Source: Ornithodoros turicata (lineage: Eukaryota; Arthropoda; Arachnida; Ixodida; Argasidae). Taken from it: a stretch of 64,000 nt of DNA. The notes under the pieces were generated by a model, which saw nothing but the letters and a program-made list of their open reading frames with translations, was not told where the DNA came from and did no database searches. Made by a program: the position numbers and the translations under genes. Each line of letters opens with the position of its first letter. The stretch's first letter is position 1. The DNA lies in assembly GCF_037126465.1 (NCBI RefSeq), contig NC_088210.1, positions 26,499,511 to 26,563,510 of the forward strand. The letters run 5' to 3'. This document shows positions 60,344-64,000 of the stretch, one piece after another.

Positions 60344-63300
60344 GTGAGCCACAAGACTTGGATTCAATTGTGCGAGACTATACTATGAGCTTGTTCCGCT
60401 TGCAGGTCTTAGGGGAACATACACCGAGCTTTTGCTTCCTGTCTATTTGTCTCCTCTGCTCCTATTCGGAAAAGTAAGTCACTGAACAGTGGTGCCATAA
60501 GAGATGTATCCTGATGTCCCCGGGAAATTAAGTAAACTGATAGTATCCTGATTTTACAGGAAAGCGCGTGCATATATTGTATATCTGTTACCTTGGTGTT
60601 TCTTTCCGGAGATTTGCTTCCTTCAACTTTGGCCGCGTTCTTGCCCATCGTGCTGCTACCAGTGACGGGGATTATGGAACCGAACGAATTGGCGGCGCCG
60701 TACATGAATGTGAGTTCCCTTCTAAAGCGGTATCCCATGGCCACTTCAGTTTTAGAGCTGCTGCTGCAGTTTATAATATTGGTGCAGCCGCATGAGTAGC
60801 TTTGCAGTGGTCCTGAAGACTGCTGTGGCATGCTGTAGCTTTCGTATTTGCGTCGCTTTTATTTCATGTATATGAATGAAAGAAAATAGTATGACTATTG
60901 TCCGATAGACCTATCCCTGTTTGTAAAGAAATGACGTCCGTGTTCGACAGCGCCACCAATTTGGTACAGAGTTAAACAACATTCGAAGCTAAGGGCGAAC
61001 ACCCGAAAGCCGCGGTCTTAAAGGATTTACGATGGTCGTTGAAGGGGACACGACCTTCGGTCATACTTTTCGTGGGAATCAGCGCTCCCCTTCCGATTTG
61101 TTTCGGTGTCAGTCTGTCTGTCGGTTTCAGTTTGTCTACCAACGTCATGATGACGTTTCTCGGGTAGAGGTCTATTAGTCCTTCCTTAGTACGCTGCAGT
61201 CAGTGATTTATCCAGACCCCTTTATATCCCCCAACGCCCAGTGTTTGGTGACACTCCCTAACTTTTTTCCCTGTGCCCCTACAAGAGGGAGATAGCGACG
61301 ATTTTGCGACTCCCCCGCCCTCCCTGTGCTTGCGATTCTGGATGAACCACTGGCTGTAGTTCACTGTCACGCTGCCAGATATAGCCGCATTCACCTTAAC
61401 AGGGGTACGTTCAGGTCCCCTCCCTAGGCATAGTCCACTGGCTGCATGCAGGCTCATTGAACGCTGCGTAGCTCTGCGTTGCGACAATAAGCAGTGCACC
61501 GACAGCACATCTATGTGAACCTGATGGCGTTGCGGTATTTTTCCGGCGGAACAACTGTTAGGGATGGCGGACTGCATTCCGTGCCGTTCTCATGTCCATC
61601 ACTGGGGTAGTTGCTCTATAGTCCTGGACAATGGCCATAAGTCACCATGTTAATCAACCACAACGCCACAGCGCATAATATCCCCTGTTTTCGTGCAGGC
61701 AACAGTGCTGTCAGTCACATTCTTCTTCATACTTGGAATCATTGGAGACGAAACGGCTGCAATGGAAAAGGTGTGTCTGCAAGCACTTGCCAGCGTTGCT
61801 CTGAGACCGCGCGCTGTACTACTCTACCTGCAGCTTAGTGCGCTGGTATTGGCAGCGGTTGCCCCGTCGGACGTCGTCGCTATCTTCACGACAGTGGTCG
61901 TGGAACGTCTGACCGCTCTCATCGAGGAAGAATTCGGCGACGATCGCGCCTTGTCTCGTCCGAGGTAAGCACTGGGATCAACTCTTAAGCCACTGCGGCA
62001 TGGCAACCGTACAAACAGAGGCAACTACACAAGCATGGTTACGTTTCCTTGTAGAACAAGTCGTTCTTCAGATACGATATCTGACGAAGGGTGGCTAAGA
62101 CGCCAGAGGGCGTCGAGATTCAACTCCAGCACATCTCCGCTCGCGGACGTAGCAATACCAGACGCAACAGTTGATCACAGCCATGATCACAGCGAACTAT
62201 CATGCACCATCTCTCTGGTACGGCAGTACAAGATGCATCCGGATGCCCACAACGATGAAACTACGATTGATGTAAGTTTCAAAAACAACTTGTAGAGTGC
62301 GAAGATTTATGCTTCCAGCGGCGCAGCCAGAAAAAAAAATATTTCGGGAGGGGTTGTACAGGGACTTTACGTGGCTTCGTTTCCCTCTCCCAAATGCACT
62401 ACCAGAGGCACCATTTCGGGGCGGGGGGGGGGGGGTTGAACACCCAGAATAATCCCGTCCCCCCTCACCTGGCTACCTCGCATACTGGCGATCACGGTTC
62501 ACTGAGTGACAGTAATCCCACGACACCCCTCTTCAGACGATGGCATCGCGGTAACGCGAATTACCACTTCTGTTTTGTTGATTACTTGTCAGTAATTCCC
62601 AAACTAGCAAAAAGAAAAAGAAAGAAAAACAAGGTCAATTGAATGGATAGTGGCAAAATCTAGAAAACTCTGGAAATATTGGCGACCAGCATCTGGCTGA
62701 CAATCAAGCCCTCGCTGAGCCATTCGTTCGTCAACTTGCTTTGTAATCCGTGGCTTTATGGCGCGAGATGACCATAAAACAAGGGCGACACGGACACAAG
62801 CGTTAACGGACATGTGCGCTTTTATCGCTTTTAATCTAAATTTATAACAACAATCCCAATCTTAAATGCAGTACCAGACTGCGACCTTGCGCCGCTGACG
62901 CTACACTGTCCGCTCTGATTGGATCAGAGTATCGTCTGCTAGCTAGCTGTTCAGGTATCTGAAGAAGCATTGCCACAGGAAAACTCCGGCTGGAGAATGA
63001 AATCTTCGATGCCCGCTGGTCACACTTTCAATTCCTAATCCCCCATGATCGGGAACAGGTCTACCGACTGCAAAAGAAAGCCCTAACGCACAAAAAGAGA
63101 CAAGCACTGACCTCGACTGACTGCGTAGACTTTATGACGTCATAGGTCGTCCTTCTCATTCTTGTTACACCCCGGGGGCGAGTCGAGGGTTAAGGAGCGC
63201 GGCTGTGTTTGTGTACGTTGTTTCCGAAAAAAGAAACAGCATGCATCAAAACCTTTTGTGCTGTTCGGCAAATTGACGCTTACGCTTTCATCAGATTTGG

Positions 63301-64000
63301 ATGGCCCTCTGTACTCCTTTACAACTTGGGCAGGTTGGTACAAACTCGTACAACTGAGCGTTTTACCGATTTCAAAACTGAATTCTGAACTGAAATTTCA
63401 GAAGCCGAAGTCTCCACGCAAAACATCGTTCGATCCCTTCGAGCGCGGCTCTGAATCCGGGGTATGGACTCCGTCGCTTCCAGCTCGCCGCATTCACTCC
63501 CACGGTATAGAAACGGACACGAAACCAGTACCCATTCTGAAGTCTCCGCAGCTGTCGCCAAAACCAGCAACGTCAGACACAGCATCGGTTTGCCTGCCAG
63601 ACGGCACGATGTCCCCGACATCGTTTGGGCTTGTCAGTCCACCACGCTCGGCATCCATCTCACCTTCAGTGCACATATCATCAATCGACGAACCATGCGC
63701 AACGGGCAAGACATACGGCACTTCATTGGTCCTACGATCCCAGAGCTACCGTCGGAGCCTAACTCTGTCGCGGGGATCACGAATGACACTTATCACGCCG
63801 CACCGTCGACAAGGGTCGGCTGGTAACCTAGACAGACCGCAAGCCGCGCTCTCCGCCGCCACGTCCCTCAGAGGCGCGCACCACACGGAAGAGTCAGTAG
63901 GCAGTATCGACTCGAGAACCATGGCCGAAACGTCGGACACTTTGCAAGGGAGTCAGCCGCAGAACAACAGACGGTTTCTGCACTTGAATATACGCCGGGG
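60247..64000 (+). CDS. Divergent SLC13 (INDY-like) membrane transporter, partial, runs off the window
   Basis: Exons 60247-60343, 60406-60473, 60560-60709, 61699-61964, 62055-62271 and 63402 to the window end join in phase (465 complete codons). The joined product reads ELLLPVYLSPLLLFGKESAC, then CIYCISVTLVF and DLLPSTLAAFLPIVLLP, which aligns without gaps to TM1-TM2 of SLC13 (LLTPLLL...SKEA.CAYV...WCTEALPL...LLPVVLFPLLGVM). Exon 4 continues with TM3-TM4-like segments ending VVERLTALIEEE. Known family role: Na+-coupled di/tricarboxylate or sulfate uptake at the plasma membrane. Oddities: the first SNT motif is replaced by S-D-V at residues 162-164, and residues from about 185 onward are a long polar loop. 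The start ATG at 60247 was chosen as the first ATG of the exon; an upstream in-phase exon exists. The remaining TM segments must lie beyond the window. Transport activity is uncertain. Confidence 0.8.
60406..60473 (+). CDS. SLC13-like coding exon 2 (TM1)
   Basis: Acceptor CCGCTTGCAG|GTCTTAG and donor GGAAAA|GTAAGT. It encodes LRGTYTELLLPVYLSPLLLF, the first membrane segment, and ends in phase 0. It is preceded by an intron of only 62 nt (60344-60405). A reading that ignores that intron puts the exon in the wrong frame. Confidence 0.78.
60560..60709 (+). CDS. SLC13-like coding exon 3 (TM2)
   Basis: Acceptor ATTTTACAG|GAAAGC and donor ATGAAT|GTGAGT; 50 codons, phase 0 at both ends. It encodes LLPSTLAAFLPIVLLPVTGI and EPNELAAPYMN, the equivalents of the family's ALPLAVTSLLPVVLFPLLGV and of the following CPPYLND segment. 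Confidence 0.83.
60710..61698 (+). other. Intron 3 of the SLC13-like gene
   Basis: 989 nt. 61420-61605 carries the dispersed repeat also seen at 39222-39420. 61154-61175 shares TTTCTCGGGTAGAGGT with 53954-53970. Confidence 0.55.
61699..61964 (+). CDS. SLC13-like coding exon 4 (TM3-TM4, altered SNT region)
   Basis: Acceptor TTTCGTGCAG|GCAACA and donor CCGAG|GTAAGC. It encodes ATVLSVTFFFILGIIGDETA, then SVALRPRAVLLYLQLSALVL and VAPSDVVAIFTTVVVERL. In SLC13 proteins this last region is WISNTATTAMMLPI, with SNT contacting substrate and Na+. Here it reads PSDVV. Confidence 0.82.
62055..62271 (+). CDS. SLC13-like coding exon 5 (polar loop)
   Basis: Acceptor TTCCTTGTAG|AACAAG and donor ATTGAT|GTAAGT. 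It encodes a charged, Ser-rich loop with HSHDHSEL and KMHPDAHNDET, a histidine/aspartate-rich patch. No membrane segment. Confidence 0.75.
62272..63401 (+). other. Intron 5 of the SLC13-like gene
   Basis: 1,130 nt between in-phase exons. Has a G15 run at 62419-62435 and an AAAGAAAAAGAAAG stretch at 62610-62630. No exon with membrane-segment character seen. Confidence 0.55.
63402..64000 (+). CDS. SLC13-like coding exon 6, Ser/Pro/Arg-rich loop (partial at the window edge)
   Basis: Acceptor AAATTTCAG|AAGCCG. The required frame stays open for all 199 codons to the window end, although it contains no start codon near its beginning. It encodes KPKSPRKTSFDPFERGSESG, SPPRSASISPSV, SQSYRRSLTLSRGS and similar text. 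It looks disordered, with many SP and RxxS sites that could be phosphorylated (inference). Confidence 0.72.

Noticed and set aside
60214..60477. 88-codon continuous frame as one exon of the transporter
   Set aside because: It crosses a 62-nt intron with good splice sites, and its second half does not match the family, whereas the spliced frame does.
60568..60795. Alternative frame over transporter exon 3
   Set aside because: No membrane-segment match; the chosen frame aligns without gaps to TM2.

Overview
This is a eukaryotic nuclear window with spliced genes, long repeat-rich non-coding DNA, many homopolymer runs and small DNA transposons. The gene content and a tRNA-derived SINE whose 3' end (ATAGCCACAGTTGCTTCGCG) I associate with hard ticks suggest an ixodid tick or a related arachnid. 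That assignment rests on memory and was not checked by a search. I found no bacterial-type operon, rRNA, intact tRNA or CRISPR.

Layout. Positions 1-44,400 contain no protein-coding gene that I can recognise. This part is a mosaic of mobile-element debris: a pogo/Tigger-like element, several fold-back elements, hAT-type elements with 8-bp target duplications (one nested at the tip of another family), two SINE copies plus detached SINE tails, a 31-bp minisatellite enclosed by short inverted repeats, a pair of inverted 15-bp minisatellites, and a 134-bp satellite block. Positions 44,559-58,934 on the minus strand hold a FET-family RNA-binding protein gene (the FUS/EWSR1/TAF15 family, cabeza in flies). 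I rebuilt it from 13 coding exons whose splice phases all agree, giving 565 codons plus a stop. It has a Tyr/Gly/Gln/Ser-rich N-terminus, RGG patches, an RRM, a RanBP2-type zinc finger, and a C-terminal PY nuclear-localisation tail ending RRPRPY. Its introns carry two well-bounded small hAT-like elements and a fold-back.

From 60,247 on the plus strand, running off the window end, is a multi-exon gene for a divergent SLC13-type (INDY-like) membrane transporter. The exons join in phase and align without gaps to the first transmembrane segments of that family. Two things are odd: the first substrate/sodium-binding SNT signature is degenerate (S-D-V), and the following loop is a Ser/Pro/Arg-rich stretch of more than 270 residues. 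The two genes are head to head, about 1.3 kb apart start codon to start codon. A compact candidate promoter for the FET gene (CRE, E-box, YY1-like element) lies at 59,039-59,146.

The genes do not form a pathway; they are ordinary neighbours. The most unusual items are the SLC13-like protein and the minisatellite-bearing mobile elements.
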